Origin: Nocardia jiangxiensis NBRC 101359
GTDB lineage: Bacteria > Actinomycetota > Actinomycetes > Mycobacteriales > Mycobacteriaceae
Assembly: GCF_000308615.1 (NCBI RefSeq)
Contig: NZ_BAGB01000013.1
Span: 62,001 to 126,000, forward strand
Direction: 5' to 3'
Length of the DNA stretch: 64,000 nucleotides
Shown piece by piece: positions 27,500 to 36,033 of this stretch (position 1 is the first letter of the stretch; each line of letters opens with the position of its first letter). Made by a program: the position numbers and the translations under genes. Under the pieces are notes generated by a model that had not been told where the DNA came from, made no database searches, and saw nothing but the letters and a program-made list of their open reading frames with translations.

Positions 27500-29443
27500 A
27501 TGCAGCCGCAGTGGGTGCCTGAGGAGAGTGCTGTCGCGAGGGCGCGGATCACCGATTTCGCGCGATTCGTGACCGGTCGCACGGGGATCGAATTCGCGGA
27601 CTACTACGCGTTGTGGGAGTGGTCGGTTCGCGATCCGGCGGGTTTCTGGGGTGCGCTGTGGGAGTACTTCGATCTGGGGCCGACGCCGGAGCAGGTGCTC
27701 GCGAATGCGGATATGCCTGGGGCGCAGTGGTTTCCGGGGATACGAGTGAATTACGTGGATCAGGTCGTGCGGCAGGCGCGAGCCGATCGACCGGCCATCG
27801 TCTCGGCCACCGAGGACGGCGAGCTCACCGAGCTGTCCTGGGGGGAATTACTCGGCCGGACAGCGGCATTCGCGCGGACACTACGCGCGCAAGGGGTCGC
27901 GCCCGGTGATCGGGTGATCGGCTATCTGCCCAATATCGCCGAGGCGGTGATCGCCTTCCTGGCCGCGGCATCGATCGGTGCGGTGTGGAGCGCCTGCGGG
28001 CAGGACTATTCGGCAAAGGCCGCGCTGGATCGGCTCGGTCAGCTCGAACCGGTGGTGCTCGTGACCGCCGACGGCTACCGGTACGGCGGAAAGGTCCACG
28101 ACAAGCGCGCGGACATCGCCGCGCTGCGGGCGGGCCTGCCGGGGTTGCGGGCGACGGTCGTGGTGTCCCGGCTGGGTGGCGAGGTGCCCGATTCGCTGGA
28201 TTGGGCACGGGTCAGCGCGCCCGGCGATATCGAAATCGCCACGGAGTCGGTGGAATTCGATCATCCGCTGTGGATCCTGTTCTCCTCGGGGACCACCGGT
28301 CTGCCCAAGGGGATCGTGCACGGCCACGGCGGCGTGCTCGTCGAACATCTGAAAGCGACTGCGCTGCAATCGGATATCGGTCCGGACGATGTGTTCTTCT
28401 GGTACACCAGCCCGTCCTGGATGATGTGGAACTTCCAGGTCGCCGGACTGCTGGTGGGCGCGACGATCGTCTGCTACGACGGCAGCCCGGCCTATCCGGC
28501 GCCGGATGCGCTGTGGGACATTGCCGCTCGTACGCGTACCACCGTGCTGGGCACGAGTCCCGGTTACGTGCTGGCCTGCATCAAGGCGGGCGTGCGGCCC
28601 GCGCGGGACCATGATCTGACGGCGCTGCGCACGGTCGGGATCACCGGGGCCTCGCTACCCGAACCCTCCTCGTTGTGGCTGGGGGAGAACGTCGGTGAGC
28701 ATGTGCAGGTGTCCTCGATCAGCGGCGGTACCGATGTGGTCTCGGCGTTCATCGGTGGTGCGCCGAACGTTCCGGTGTGGCCGGGTGAGCTGTCGGTGCC
28801 GTTCCTGGGCGCGGCGGTGGACGCCTGGGACGAATCCGGAAAACCCGTGCGCGGCGAGGTCGGCGAGCTGGTGATCACCGCGCCGATGCCGTCGATGCCG
28901 ATCCGGTTCTGGCGCGATCCGGACGGATCACGATATCGCGCAGCGTATTTCGAGATGTTCCCCGGCGTCTGGCGGCACGGCGACTGGATCACCGTCACCG
29001 ATCACCGCAGCGTCGTGGTGCACGGCCGGTCGGATTCGACGCTGAACCGGCACGGCATCCGGATGGGCTCGGCCGATATCTACCAGGCCGTGGAATCGCT
29101 GCCGGAGATCGCCGAAACCCTGGTGATCGGCGTCGAACAACCCGGCGGCGGCTACTGGATGCCGCTGTTCGTGGTTCTGGCCCCCGGTGCCGAACTCACC
29201 GACGAACTCCGCGAACGGATCGGATCGGTGATCCGCACCGAGGTCTCTCCGCGCCACGTCCCGGACGAGATCATTCTCGCCCCCGGCATTCCGCACACCC
29301 GCACCGGCAAGAAACTCGAGGTGCCGATCAAGAAACTCTTCCAGGGTGCGGAAGCCGCCCGCGTCGTGGAACGCACCGCCGTCGATGACCCCGACCTGTT
29401 GGACTGGTACAGGGCGGTCCGGATGCCGAAGGCCACCGAATAG
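27500..29443 (+). CDS. acetoacetyl-CoA synthetase
   Basis: A 647-residue acyl-adenylating enzyme of the acetyl-CoA synthetase subfamily. The N-terminus (PQWVPEESAVARARITDFARFV and FADYYALWEWSV) and the motif SPSWMMWNFQVAGLLVGA are characteristic of acetoacetyl-CoA synthetase. The P-loop is SSGTTGLPKG, the A5-type motif SISGGTDVVSAF and the C-terminal hinge RSDSTLNRHGIRMGSADIY. The catalytic Lys lies in the TGKKLEVP motif near the end. It activates acetoacetate with ATP and CoA, linking ketone bodies to lipid and PHB metabolism. The start at 27500 follows GTGGAGGG closely. Confidence 0.92.
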   Translation: MQPQWVPEESAVARARITDFARFVTGRTGIEFADYYALWEWSVRDPAGFWGALWEYFDLGPTPEQVLANADMPGAQWFPGIRVNYVDQVVRQARADRPAIVSATEDGELTELSWGELLGRTAAFARTLRAQGVAPGDRVIGYLPNIAEAVIAFLAAASIGAVWSACGQDYSAKAALDRLGQLEPVVLVTADGYRYGGKVHDKRADIAALRAGLPGLRATVVVSRLGGEVPDSLDWARVSAPGDIEIATESVEFDHPLWILFSSGTTGLPKGIVHGHGGVLVEHLKATALQSDIGPDDVFFWYTSPSWMMWNFQVAGLLVGATIVCYDGSPAYPAPDALWDIAARTRTTVLGTSPGYVLACIKAGVRPARDHDLTALRTVGITGASLPEPSSLWLGENVGEHVQVSSISGGTDVVSAFIGGAPNVPVWPGELSVPFLGAAVDAWDESGKPVRGEVGELVITAPMPSMPIRFWRDPDGSRYRAAYFEMFPGVWRHGDWITVTDHRSVVVHGRSDSTLNRHGIRMGSADIYQAVESLPEIAETLVIGVEQPGGGYWMPLFVVLAPGAELTDELRERIGSVIRTEVSPRHVPDEIILAPGIPHTRTGKKLEVPIKKLFQGAEAARVVERTAVDDPDLLDWYRAVRMPKATE

Positions 29444-29494
29444 AGCAGAGGCCGCGGCGACGCGTTCAGCGCGATGGCGCGCTGTAATGATTTG

Positions 29495-30217
29495 TCAGGC
29501 AACGAGTTCTGTGGTGTCGGCGGTGAGTTTTCCATCGACCATCCGGTATACGGCGTCCATCCGCTGGAGGTGGGCGCGGTCGTGCGTGACCAGGAGGGTG
29601 GGGGCGGCGTGGTCGCGGACGATCCGCAGGATGAGGTCCATGACGGCGATGCCGCGTTCGGTGTCCAGAGCGCTGGTGGGTTCGTCGATGACGAGCAGGG
29701 CCGGGTCGTTCATCAGGGCGCGGGCGATATCGATGCGTTGCCGTTGGCCGCCGGAGAGCTGGGACGGGCGTTTGTGTTCGTGTCCCGACAGCCCTACGGC
29801 GTCGAGGAGATCTCTCGCTCGGGAATGTATTTCGCGGCGTCGACGGTGTGTGGCGGTGCGTCGGCCGCCCAGGTGGGCCATCACCTCGAGCTGTTCGGCG
29901 GCGGTCAGAGCGGGGATGAGGTTCGGTTGCTGGAAGACGATGCCGATCCGTTCGCGTCGCAGGGTTGCCGCCTCGCGGCGGTTCAGGGCGGCCAGATCGA
30001 CCGTGCTGCCGTCGGTTTCGAGGAGTACGCGACCGGAGTCCGGGCACAGCAGGGTGGATGTGACCGCCAGCAGGCTGGATTTACCCGAGCCGGAGGGGCC
30101 GGTGATGGCGGCGATCCGGCCGCCGTCCACCCGCAGATTCACCGAATCCAGGGCGGTGATGCGTTCGCCGCCATCGGGATAGGTGAGGGTGAGGTTGTCG
30201 ACGGTCAGTGTGGTCAT
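29495..30217 (-). CDS. ABC transporter ATP-binding protein (MacB/LolD-like)
   Basis: A 240-residue ATPase. Walker A is GPSGSGKSS near residues 40-48, the Q-loop is VFQQPNLIPALTA, the signature is LSGGQRQRIDIARAL and Walker B is LLVIDEPTSALD, with the H-loop THDRAH. The subfamily features match LolD/MacB-type ATPases that partner FtsX-like permeases. It lies 16 bases after the permease gene in the same operon. These systems export lipids, peptides or antibiotics, or act as mechanotransmission complexes. The divergent two-component system next door probably controls it. Confidence 0.92.
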   Translation of the reverse strand: MTTLTVDNLTLTYPDGGERITALDSVNLRVDGGRIAAITGPSGSGKSSLLAVTSTLLCPDSGRVLLETDGSTVDLAALNRREAATLRRERIGIVFQQPNLIPALTAAEQLEVMAHLGGRRTATHRRRREIHSRARDLLDAVGLSGHEHKRPSQLSGGQRQRIDIARALMNDPALLVIDEPTSALDTERGIAVMDLILRIVRDHAAPTLLVTHDRAHLQRMDAVYRMVDGKLTADTTELVA

Positions 30218-30233
30218 CGAGAGCTCCTGTGGT

Positions 30234-31280
30234 TCAGCGTGTCTGGTTGAGCGCGGTGAGCGGGTCGGCGGTGGCCAGGAAGCGCAGGGCGACCCCCGCG
30301 CCGAGCAGACCCAGGCCGATCAGTGCCGCGCCTGGTGCAAGAGTCGTTGCGGCGCTGAGGATGAACGGCACCGTCGTGCCCAGCGCCGCCCCGGCGAGCG
30401 CGGTGATCGCCAGACCGATGCCGACGCCGGTCAACAGCACGATCAGTGCCTGGCCGAGTGCATCGGCGATGAGCGAACCGGTGGTCGCGCCCAAGGCTTT
30501 CAATGTCGCGATATCGGGGGTGCGCTGAATCGTCCACACCGTGAAGAAGGCCCCGATGACCAGCGCGGATATCGCGTACAACAGGATCGTCATCAGAGTG
30601 AGCGAGCCGTTCTCCGCCCGGTAGGAGCCGATCGCCTGGAGTGCGCCGGAGGCGCTGGTCGTGCTGGTGTGCGCGGCGGCGTTCACCCTGCCCGCATCGG
30701 ATACCTGCGAGGTGACGAGGATCGTGGCGGCACCGCCGCGGGGAGTGGCGGACTGCCAGTCCGCGAGCGTCATCCAGACGACCGGGGAGTGCGCGTACCA
30801 GTCGTCGTCGCCGATCGCGGTCACGGTGAACGTGGTATTCCCGAGTGTGATGCGGTCACCGGCCGTGGCGGACAGATCTCTTGCGGCGGGCGCGCTCAGC
30901 ACGACCGATCCCGGTGCGGTTGCCGATCGGTTGCCGAATGCGGGGCCCGTGGTGCCGAACAGCGCCACCTGCGCGGGCGGACCGCCGTCCCGGGTGGCCT
31001 GGGCGTGGCTGATGCCGACCGGGTCGGCGTGCGCGGCCCGCTGCCAGGTCCGCACCTGATCCGGAGTCAGCGCGGAGGAGTCGAAGGAGGGGGTGGTCCC
31101 GGAGTTCGCGAAGACGACGGTGTCGCCGGACATCTTCCGCAGGGCGGAGATGTTCTGGTGGGCGAGTCCGGAGGTGAGTCCACTCAGGAAGCTGACCAGC
31201 AGGGCGACCATGACCACGACCAGTGTGATGAGCGCGAATCGGCCGCGCGCGGCCCGCAGATCTCTCAGTGCGACGAACAT
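30234..31280 (-). CDS. ABC transporter permease (FtsX/MacB-like)
   Basis: A 348-residue permease with one N-terminal transmembrane helix (residues ~16-40), a ~190-residue extracytoplasmic domain, and three C-terminal helices (from about 230). This is the FtsX/MacB fold. The last part has TPDIATLKALGATTGSLIADALGQ, the coupling region that contacts the ATPase. The end TADPLTALNQTR matches the typical xDPxxAL tail of these permeases. It is the first gene of a two-gene operon with the ATP-binding protein and is divergent from a sensor kinase. The exported substrate is unknown. Confidence 0.9.
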   Translation of the reverse strand: MFVALRDLRAARGRFALITLVVVMVALLVSFLSGLTSGLAHQNISALRKMSGDTVVFANSGTTPSFDSSALTPDQVRTWQRAAHADPVGISHAQATRDGGPPAQVALFGTTGPAFGNRSATAPGSVVLSAPAARDLSATAGDRITLGNTTFTVTAIGDDDWYAHSPVVWMTLADWQSATPRGGAATILVTSQVSDAGRVNAAAHTSTTSASGALQAIGSYRAENGSLTLMTILLYAISALVIGAFFTVWTIQRTPDIATLKALGATTGSLIADALGQALIVLLTGVGIGLAITALAGAALGTTVPFILSAATTLAPGAALIGLGLLGAGVALRFLATADPLTALNQTR

Positions 31281-31410
31281 GTTCCCACCGTGCCCGGATT
31301 CGGGGCTCGGTTCATCGGGCGAGCGAACGAACCTGCGACCAGCCGAGGATGGGTGTCCGATTCCATCTTTCGATGGATGCCGTCGATGTAACCCCGCATA
31401 AGCTGACAGG

Positions 31411-32559
31411 GTGCACCGCTCTCCGCTGACTCCCGTCTTCGCCGCACTGCAGGCTGCCCTGCATGTGCTGATGGTGGCGTTGACGGCCTACGTGATGGTG
31501 CGTGCGCTGGTGCCGGGTGGGCAGCACCGGATCGCGGTGGTGGTGCTGGCGGTGCTGTTCCTGCTCACCTATTTCGGCGGTGCGATGCTGCGGTCACGGC
31601 CCGTCGCGGCGCGGGTCTGGCTCGGTGCGCTGACGGTGTTGTGGCTGGGTCTGGTGGCGTTGGCGCCCGAGGCCATCTATCTCGTCTTCGGATTGTTCTT
31701 CCTGTATCTGCATCTGCTGCCGCGGTTCTGGGGGCTGATCGCGGTGCTGGCCGCGACGGCGGTCTCGGTCGTCGGCTTCGCGTTGCACGAGGGCTGGACG
31801 GCGGGCGGGGTGATCGGGCCGGTGCTGGGTGCGGCCGTCGCGCTCGCGATCGGGTTCGGTTATCGGGCGTTGTATCGGGAGGCCGCGGATCGGCAGCAGC
31901 TCATCGACGAATTGCTGGCCACCCGCGCCACGCTCGCCGAACGTGAGCGCACCGCCGGAAAACTGGCCGAACGGCAGCGGCTGGCTCAGGAGATCCACGA
32001 CACGGTGGCGCAGGGCCTGTCCAGTATTCAGATGCTGCTGCACGCGGCGGAAGGGGTCGCGCCGGATCATCCTGCGTTGCAGAAGATTCAGCTGGCGCGC
32101 GAGACCGCCGCGGATAATCTCGCCGAGACCCGGCAGTTGATCGGCGATCTCACCCCGGCGGCTCTGGAGGGGCAGTCGCTGGCCGGTGCGCTCGAGCGAA
32201 TCGCTCAGCGGGCCAGTGCACCCGGGCTCGACGCGCACGTTCTGGTGGAGGGGGAGCCGGAGCGGTTGCCGATGCCCGTCGAGGCGGCGCTGGTGCGCGT
32301 CGCGCAGGGGGCGGTATCCAATGTGGTGCGTCATGCGCACGCGCAACGGATGCGAATCACCCTCACCTACGGCGAGGACGGGGTGCACCTGGACGTGGTC
32401 GACGACGGAATCGGCATCGCCCCCGAGGTTTTCGCGCAGGGGACGTTCGGCCTGAACGCGATGCGCAGTCGCGTCGAACAGCAGGGCGGCAGTATGGATG
32501 TGGAATCCGAATCCGGGCACACCGCTGTCACCGTCTCGTTCCCCTCCTCGGTGGCATGA
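31411..32559 (+). CDS. sensor histidine kinase (HisKA_3 type)
   Basis: A 382-residue membrane sensor. About five or six transmembrane helices fill residues 15-145, followed by a short coiled coil. The HisKA_3 dimerisation domain contains the phospho-acceptor His196 in LAQEIHDTVAQGL. The HATPase_c domain follows from ~280 with the N-box AVSNVVRHAHA, VDDGIGI (G1) and FGLNAMRSRVEQQGG (G2). The start is GTG at 31411. It overlaps the response regulator by four bases (ATGA). It is divergent from the ABC transporter, the usual layout for a sensor that controls an efflux or envelope-stress transporter. Confidence 0.92.
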   Translation: MHRSPLTPVFAALQAALHVLMVALTAYVMVRALVPGGQHRIAVVVLAVLFLLTYFGGAMLRSRPVAARVWLGALTVLWLGLVALAPEAIYLVFGLFFLYLHLLPRFWGLIAVLAATAVSVVGFALHEGWTAGGVIGPVLGAAVALAIGFGYRALYREAADRQQLIDELLATRATLAERERTAGKLAERQRLAQEIHDTVAQGLSSIQMLLHAAEGVAPDHPALQKIQLARETAADNLAETRQLIGDLTPAALEGQSLAGALERIAQRASAPGLDAHVLVEGEPERLPMPVEAALVRVAQGAVSNVVRHAHAQRMRITLTYGEDGVHLDVVDDGIGIAPEVFAQGTFGLNAMRSRVEQQGGSMDVESESGHTAVTVSFPSSVA

Positions 32560-33197
32560 TGAATTCCACTGGCGGAGAGAAGATCCGGCTGCTGCTCGCC
32601 GACGATCACGCGATCGTTCGGGCCGGACTGCGTGCTCTGCTCGACGCGGCGCGGGACGTCGAAGTGGCCGGCGAGGCGGCGACCGCCGAGGAGGCTGTAT
32701 CTGCCTGTGCCGCAATGCCTGTCGATCTGGTGCTGATGGATCTGCGGTTCGGCCCCGGGAAATCCGGTGTGGACGCCACGGCGGCGCTGCGCGCGCTGCC
32801 CGATCCGCCGAATGTACTGGTGGTCACCAACTACGACACCGATGCCGACATCCTCGGCGCCATCGAGGCCGGGGCCTGCGGTTACATCCTCAAGGACACC
32901 CCGCCCGGTGATCTGCTGGCCGCGGTGCGCGCGGCCGCGTCGGGGGAGAGCGTGCTGTCGCCGTCGGTGGCCTCGCGGCTGATGACCCGCGTCCGAAAAC
33001 CGGATACGACGTTGAGCCCCAGGGAGATCGAGGTGTTGCGACTGGTCGCCGAGGGGCATTCCAACCGGGAGATCGGCCGCGGCCTGTTCCTGAGCGAGAC
33101 CACCGTGAAATCCCATCTGGTGCACATCTACGCCAAGCTCGGGGTGAAGTCCCGCACCTCCGCGGTGGCGCGCGCCCGCGAGCGCGGCGCGATCTGA
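32556..33197 (+). CDS. NarL/LuxR-type response regulator
   Basis: A 213-residue regulator. The receiver domain has the acidic pair DD at residues 16-17, the phospho-acceptor Asp62 in LVLMDLRFG, and the conserved Lys in LKDTPP. The C-terminal LuxR helix-turn-helix is typical (LSPREIEVLRLVAEGHSNREIGRGLFLSETTVKSHLVHIYAKLGV). It is co-translated with the upstream kinase through an ATGA overlap. Its likely target is the divergent ABC operon; no binding site could be identified by eye. Confidence 0.94.
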   Translation: MMNSTGGEKIRLLLADDHAIVRAGLRALLDAARDVEVAGEAATAEEAVSACAAMPVDLVLMDLRFGPGKSGVDATAALRALPDPPNVLVVTNYDTDADILGAIEAGACGYILKDTPPGDLLAAVRAAASGESVLSPSVASRLMTRVRKPDTTLSPREIEVLRLVAEGHSNREIGRGLFLSETTVKSHLVHIYAKLGVKSRTSAVARARERGAI

Positions 33198-33259
33198 GCG
33201 ATCCGGGCGGCAGCGCCCGGTTGCCGCGGAATGTCACCGTGCACCCTTACGCTGTGCAG

Positions 33260-33688
33260 ATGGCCCTCACACTCGCTGACCCGCAGGTGCGTGAATTCCT
33301 CTCTCACGGCACACGCACCGGAAAACTCGCATTCGTCACCGCCGACGGCCGACCGGTGATCAATCCGGTGTGGTTCATCGTCGAGGGTGCGGAACTGGTC
33401 TTCAACACCGGTAAGGACACCGCCAAGGGCCGGGCGATCGCCCGCGATCCGCGCCTTGCGCTGTGTGTCGACCTCGAGGAACCGCCCTTCGGGTACGTGC
33501 AGGTGCAGGGGGTGGCCGAGGTGTCCGAGGATCCGGCCGAATTGCTGCGCACCGCGACCGCCATCGCCGCTCGTTATATGGGTGCCGAGCGTGCCGAGGA
33601 GTTCGGCGCGCGCAACGGCGTACCCGGTGAACTGGTGGTGCGCATCCGCCCGGCCAAGGTGCTCGGCGGTTTCGATATGACCGGATAG
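33260..33688 (+). CDS. PPOX-class F420/FMN-binding protein
   Basis: A 142-residue split-barrel flavin/deazaflavin-binding protein from ATG 33260. The strand pattern LAFVTADGRPVINPVWFIVEGAELVFNTGKDTAKGRAIARDPRLALCVD is the conserved first half of the PPOX-class family, including the KGR phosphate-contact region. The C-terminal helix and VVRIRPAKVLGGF strand complete the fold. Mycobacterial relatives use F420H2 to reduce various substrates; whether this one prefers F420 or FMN is not decidable here. It appears monocistronic. Confidence 0.85.
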   Translation: MALTLADPQVREFLSHGTRTGKLAFVTADGRPVINPVWFIVEGAELVFNTGKDTAKGRAIARDPRLALCVDLEEPPFGYVQVQGVAEVSEDPAELLRTATAIAARYMGAERAEEFGARNGVPGELVVRIRPAKVLGGFDMTG

Positions 33689-33846
33689 CCGCGCATCCGC
33701 GACCCTCCCAGGGCCACAGAAGTTTCCGCGACCCGAGATCAGGCGGTGATGGTGAACTCGACGGACCGGCCTCGCTCGGCGACGACCGTGGCGGGCGTAT
33801 TCCCGGGCTGTTCGCGGCCCGGTGCGTCGTGTGGGGGAGCAGGGTG

Positions 33847-34188
33847 ATGTCCTCCGGTCCCGGCGACCAGCTCGACTATCGGTTCACCCTCGCCAACGAG
33901 CGCACCTTCCTGGCCTGGATCCGCACCTCGCTGGGCCTGCTGGCCGGCGGCGTGGCGGTGCACACCCTCGTGCAGCCGTTCCATCATTCCGGATTGCGGC
34001 GGGTCATCGCGGTCAGCTGCATCGTGCTTGCGGTGATCGTGGCCATCGGCGCTTACCGGCACTGGCGCAATGTGGAGGACACGATGCGTCGCGGCGAACC
34101 GCTCACCGGCACCGTCATGGTCGCGCTGCTGGCGGTGGGTATCGCGGTGGTGTCGGTGCTGGCAGCTCTCGCGGTGCTGTTCGAATGA
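33847..34188 (+). CDS. DUF202/YidH-family membrane protein
   Basis: A 113-residue membrane protein with three predicted helices. The N-terminal LANERTFLAWIRTSLGLLAGGVAVHTL is the signature of the YidH/DUF202 family. The ATG at 33847 follows GAGCAGGGTG. It precedes a second protein of the same family by 16 bases; such pairs are common in actinobacteria and probably form a complex. The physiological function is unknown. Confidence 0.88.
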   Translation: MSSGPGDQLDYRFTLANERTFLAWIRTSLGLLAGGVAVHTLVQPFHHSGLRRVIAVSCIVLAVIVAIGAYRHWRNVEDTMRRGEPLTGTVMVALLAVGIAVVSVLAALAVLFE

Positions 34189-34204
34189 TGCGGTCGATCG
34201 GCCG

Positions 34205-34516
34205 ATGACCCCCGACACCGGCATGGCCCGGGAACGGACGGCGCTGTCATGGCGCCGCACCGCTGTCGCATCGATGGCCACCGCCGCACTGTTCGTCAAC
34301 CACGCCGTGGTCAGCGGATGGCGCCACTCGGCCGCGGCCCCACTGGTCGCCGCCCTCATGCTGATCGTCCTCGCCACCATGAGCTTTCAGCGCAGTCGCG
34401 CGCTGCACCACGGCGAACTGGGCCGTTCCCGCATCGAAGTCACGCTGACCGCGACCGTGGTCGTCCTGGTCTGCGCCGTCGCCCTCCTGATCGGCCTGAG
34501 TGGTCCCCCGCGGTAG
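34205..34516 (+). CDS. DUF202-family membrane protein (second of a pair)
   Basis: A 103-residue membrane protein with three helices. The family motif appears as MARERTALSWRRTAVASMATAALF, the same xxRExTxLxWxRTxxA core as its neighbour. It lies 16 bases downstream of the first DUF202 gene and is presumably co-transcribed. The two would form a hetero-oligomer in the cytoplasmic membrane. No enzymatic residues are visible and function is unknown. Confidence 0.82.
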   Translation: MTPDTGMARERTALSWRRTAVASMATAALFVNHAVVSGWRHSAAAPLVAALMLIVLATMSFQRSRALHHGELGRSRIEVTLTATVVVLVCAVALLIGLSGPPR

Positions 34517-34635
34517 CCGCTTCGTCGACAAGTCGACTACGACCGATTTTCCCTGCGATACGCTCGACTCTGGTTGTCGCACAACCGAAGTCAGCGAAAT
34601 TCTGACAACTTCCGCACCCCTCGAGCCTTACCTGG

Positions 34636-34824
34636 TCAGGCGAAGACGCCGTCGATAGTCACGGCAGTGAGGGTGCGTCGGCACCAGTTTTCGAGGTCTG
34701 GGATGGTGGCTTCGCGGATGATGCGGAAGACCGATTGGTCGAGGTCGCCGAACTTGATGGTGAGGAGGAACACGAGCAGGGCCTCTGTCTGTCCTGCCGC
34801 GCGGAGCGCATCTTCGGTTGTCAT
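34636..34824 (-). CDS. free-standing copy of the Rpn C-terminal module
   Basis: A 62-residue reading frame that aligns along its whole length with the last 61 residues of the Rpn gene just upstream. Shared blocks are MTT-D-LRA-G, KFG, SVxRxxREAT, PDLExWxRRxLTAxTID and VF. It starts two bases after the Rpn stop, with no separate Shine-Dalgarno, so it is probably coupled. Its start aligns exactly with the internal ATG of the Rpn gene. This looks like a duplication of the C-terminal domain that is now an independent small gene. In E. coli, Rpn genes make a short C-terminal product from an internal start that restrains the toxin, so an antitoxin-like role is inferred. Confidence 0.7.
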   Translation of the reverse strand: MTTEDALRAAGQTEALLVFLLTIKFGDLDQSVFRIIREATIPDLENWCRRTLTAVTIDGVFA

Positions 34825-34826
34825 GC

Positions 34827-35012
34827 TCAGCTGAAGACCGCGTCGATGGTGTCGGCGGTGAGGATGCGTCGGCTCCAGGTTTCGAGGTCTGGGAGGGTGG
34901 CTTCGCGGACGGTGCGGCGGACCGATTCGGAGGTGCCACCGAATTTGGTGGTGAGTTGATCGAGCAGTGTGGCTGCGCGTCCTTCTGCGCGGAGCATGTC
35001 GCCGGTTGTCAT
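34827..35012 (-). CDS. probable internally initiated short Rpn product
   Basis: Within the Rpn gene, in the same frame, an ATG at 35012 would give a 61-residue protein made of the C-terminal domain alone. It is preceded by AGGAGG at 35018-35023, with the ideal 5-base spacing. Its first residues (MTTGDMLRAEG) align with the start of the free-standing downstream copy (MTTEDALRAAG). Together these argue that it is a true second translation product, as reported for the Rpn family in E. coli. Confidence 0.65.
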   Translation of the reverse strand: MTTGDMLRAEGRAATLLDQLTTKFGGTSESVRRTVREATLPDLETWSRRILTADTIDAVFS

Positions 35013-35777
35013 GGTGGCCTCCTGGGCTGCTGGTCCGAGTCGGTCGATGATGGGTTTCATGCGGGTAAAGGGGGTGTCGGCCATTTTGATTATGTACTTC
35101 AGGACGGCGTTGAGGTCGTTGATGCCGTGTGGGCCCTCGAACATTGCGGTGAGGGGGGTGAGGATGAGTGAGAGGACCTCGTCGAGGGTGGTGCTGCCGG
35201 GGGCCTCCTTCTGCAGGACGAACATTATGCCGATCATGGGGGTGAGTGGTCGCCGTAGGAGAGTTGGCGGGTCGGTGGTGGTGAGGTCGTCGACCTGGTA
35301 GCGGAAATGGGGGAGGCAATCGGCGAAAGCGTCCGGGACGGGGCCAGTGTCCAGGAGGTCCGCGATATCCAGTGCTGCATTCCAGCGGGTGTTCGTGCGG
35401 GATGCGTAGATGACCAGCGGGATCACGACCGGGAGGCGCTTGGCCTCCTGGTGGGTCTGGAGGTGGTGGTTCCAGATGTTGATCGTGTACTCGAGCATCC
35501 GCAAGGCCATGAAGTCGTCGACTCGGCTCTGGTGCTCGACCAGGACGTGGATGTAGCCATCGTGGCCGTCTATGCGGGCCTGGAAGAGGACATCGCTGCG
35601 GCGATCGCGCAGTTCGGGGGAGACGAAACTGTCCTTGCAGACTGTCAGGGTGTTCCAATTCACCGCTGCGACAATCTTTTCCGGCAGGACGGCGCGTAGC
35701 TCGGACGCGGCGTCGGCAGGGCGGGTGAAGACGTGCCGGAAGAAGGCGTCGTGCGGATTCGACGGAATGGTCCCCAT
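34827..35777 (-). CDS. Rpn-family recombination-promoting nuclease / putative transposase
   Basis: A 316-residue protein from ATG 35777. The N-terminus (PSNPHDAFFRHVFTRPADAASELRAVLP) is the hallmark of the Rpn/YhgA family, with a PD-(D/E)XK-type nuclease core: Asp62 in RRSDVLF, then Glu81-x-Gln83 in YIHVLVEHQS, and MALRMLEYTINIW after it. Rpn proteins are DNA nucleases that stimulate RecA-independent recombination and are toxic when unrestrained. The C-terminal 61 residues form a separable domain with its own internal start. The upstream region 35778-36033 is unusually AT-rich, with CGAAATA...TATTTCG at 35829-35857, and may signal horizontal acquisition. Confidence 0.85.
   Translation of the reverse strand: MGTIPSNPHDAFFRHVFTRPADAASELRAVLPEKIVAAVNWNTLTVCKDSFVSPELRDRRSDVLFQARIDGHDGYIHVLVEHQSRVDDFMALRMLEYTINIWNHHLQTHQEAKRLPVVIPLVIYASRTNTRWNAALDIADLLDTGPVPDAFADCLPHFRYQVDDLTTTDPPTLLRRPLTPMIGIMFVLQKEAPGSTTLDEVLSLILTPLTAMFEGPHGINDLNAVLKYIIKMADTPFTRMKPIIDRLGPAAQEATMTTGDMLRAEGRAATLLDQLTTKFGGTSESVRRTVREATLPDLETWSRRILTADTIDAVFS
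35018..35023 (-). promoter_or_regulatory. internal Shine-Dalgarno inside the Rpn gene
   Basis: AGGAGG on the minus strand lies five bases before an in-frame ATG (35012). Within the long protein these bases only encode Gln-Glu-Ala, so a perfect ribosome-binding site at this spot is suggestive of selection for internal initiation. Confidence 0.65.
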
Positions 35778-36033
35778 GGGCGGCAACGGTAGCGGGGAAT
35801 TCGATGGATGGCGAACTTTGAAAAGTACCGAAATATGTTGTGCAGAAAGGTATTTCGAGCTTCTGGCAGTTTGTGAAATGGGCGCGTTCAGGGTGGTCTG
35901 TTTCAGAGTGATCTCGTCGGAAATGCCGCGTTGACGCGGCGGCGGTGACGCAGTTGTGACGTCGCTCGTCCGGCAGGGCTGTGCGGGGTGGTAGCCGGTC
36001 GACGCGGTGTTGAGGCCGCCTACACTCGCCCGC

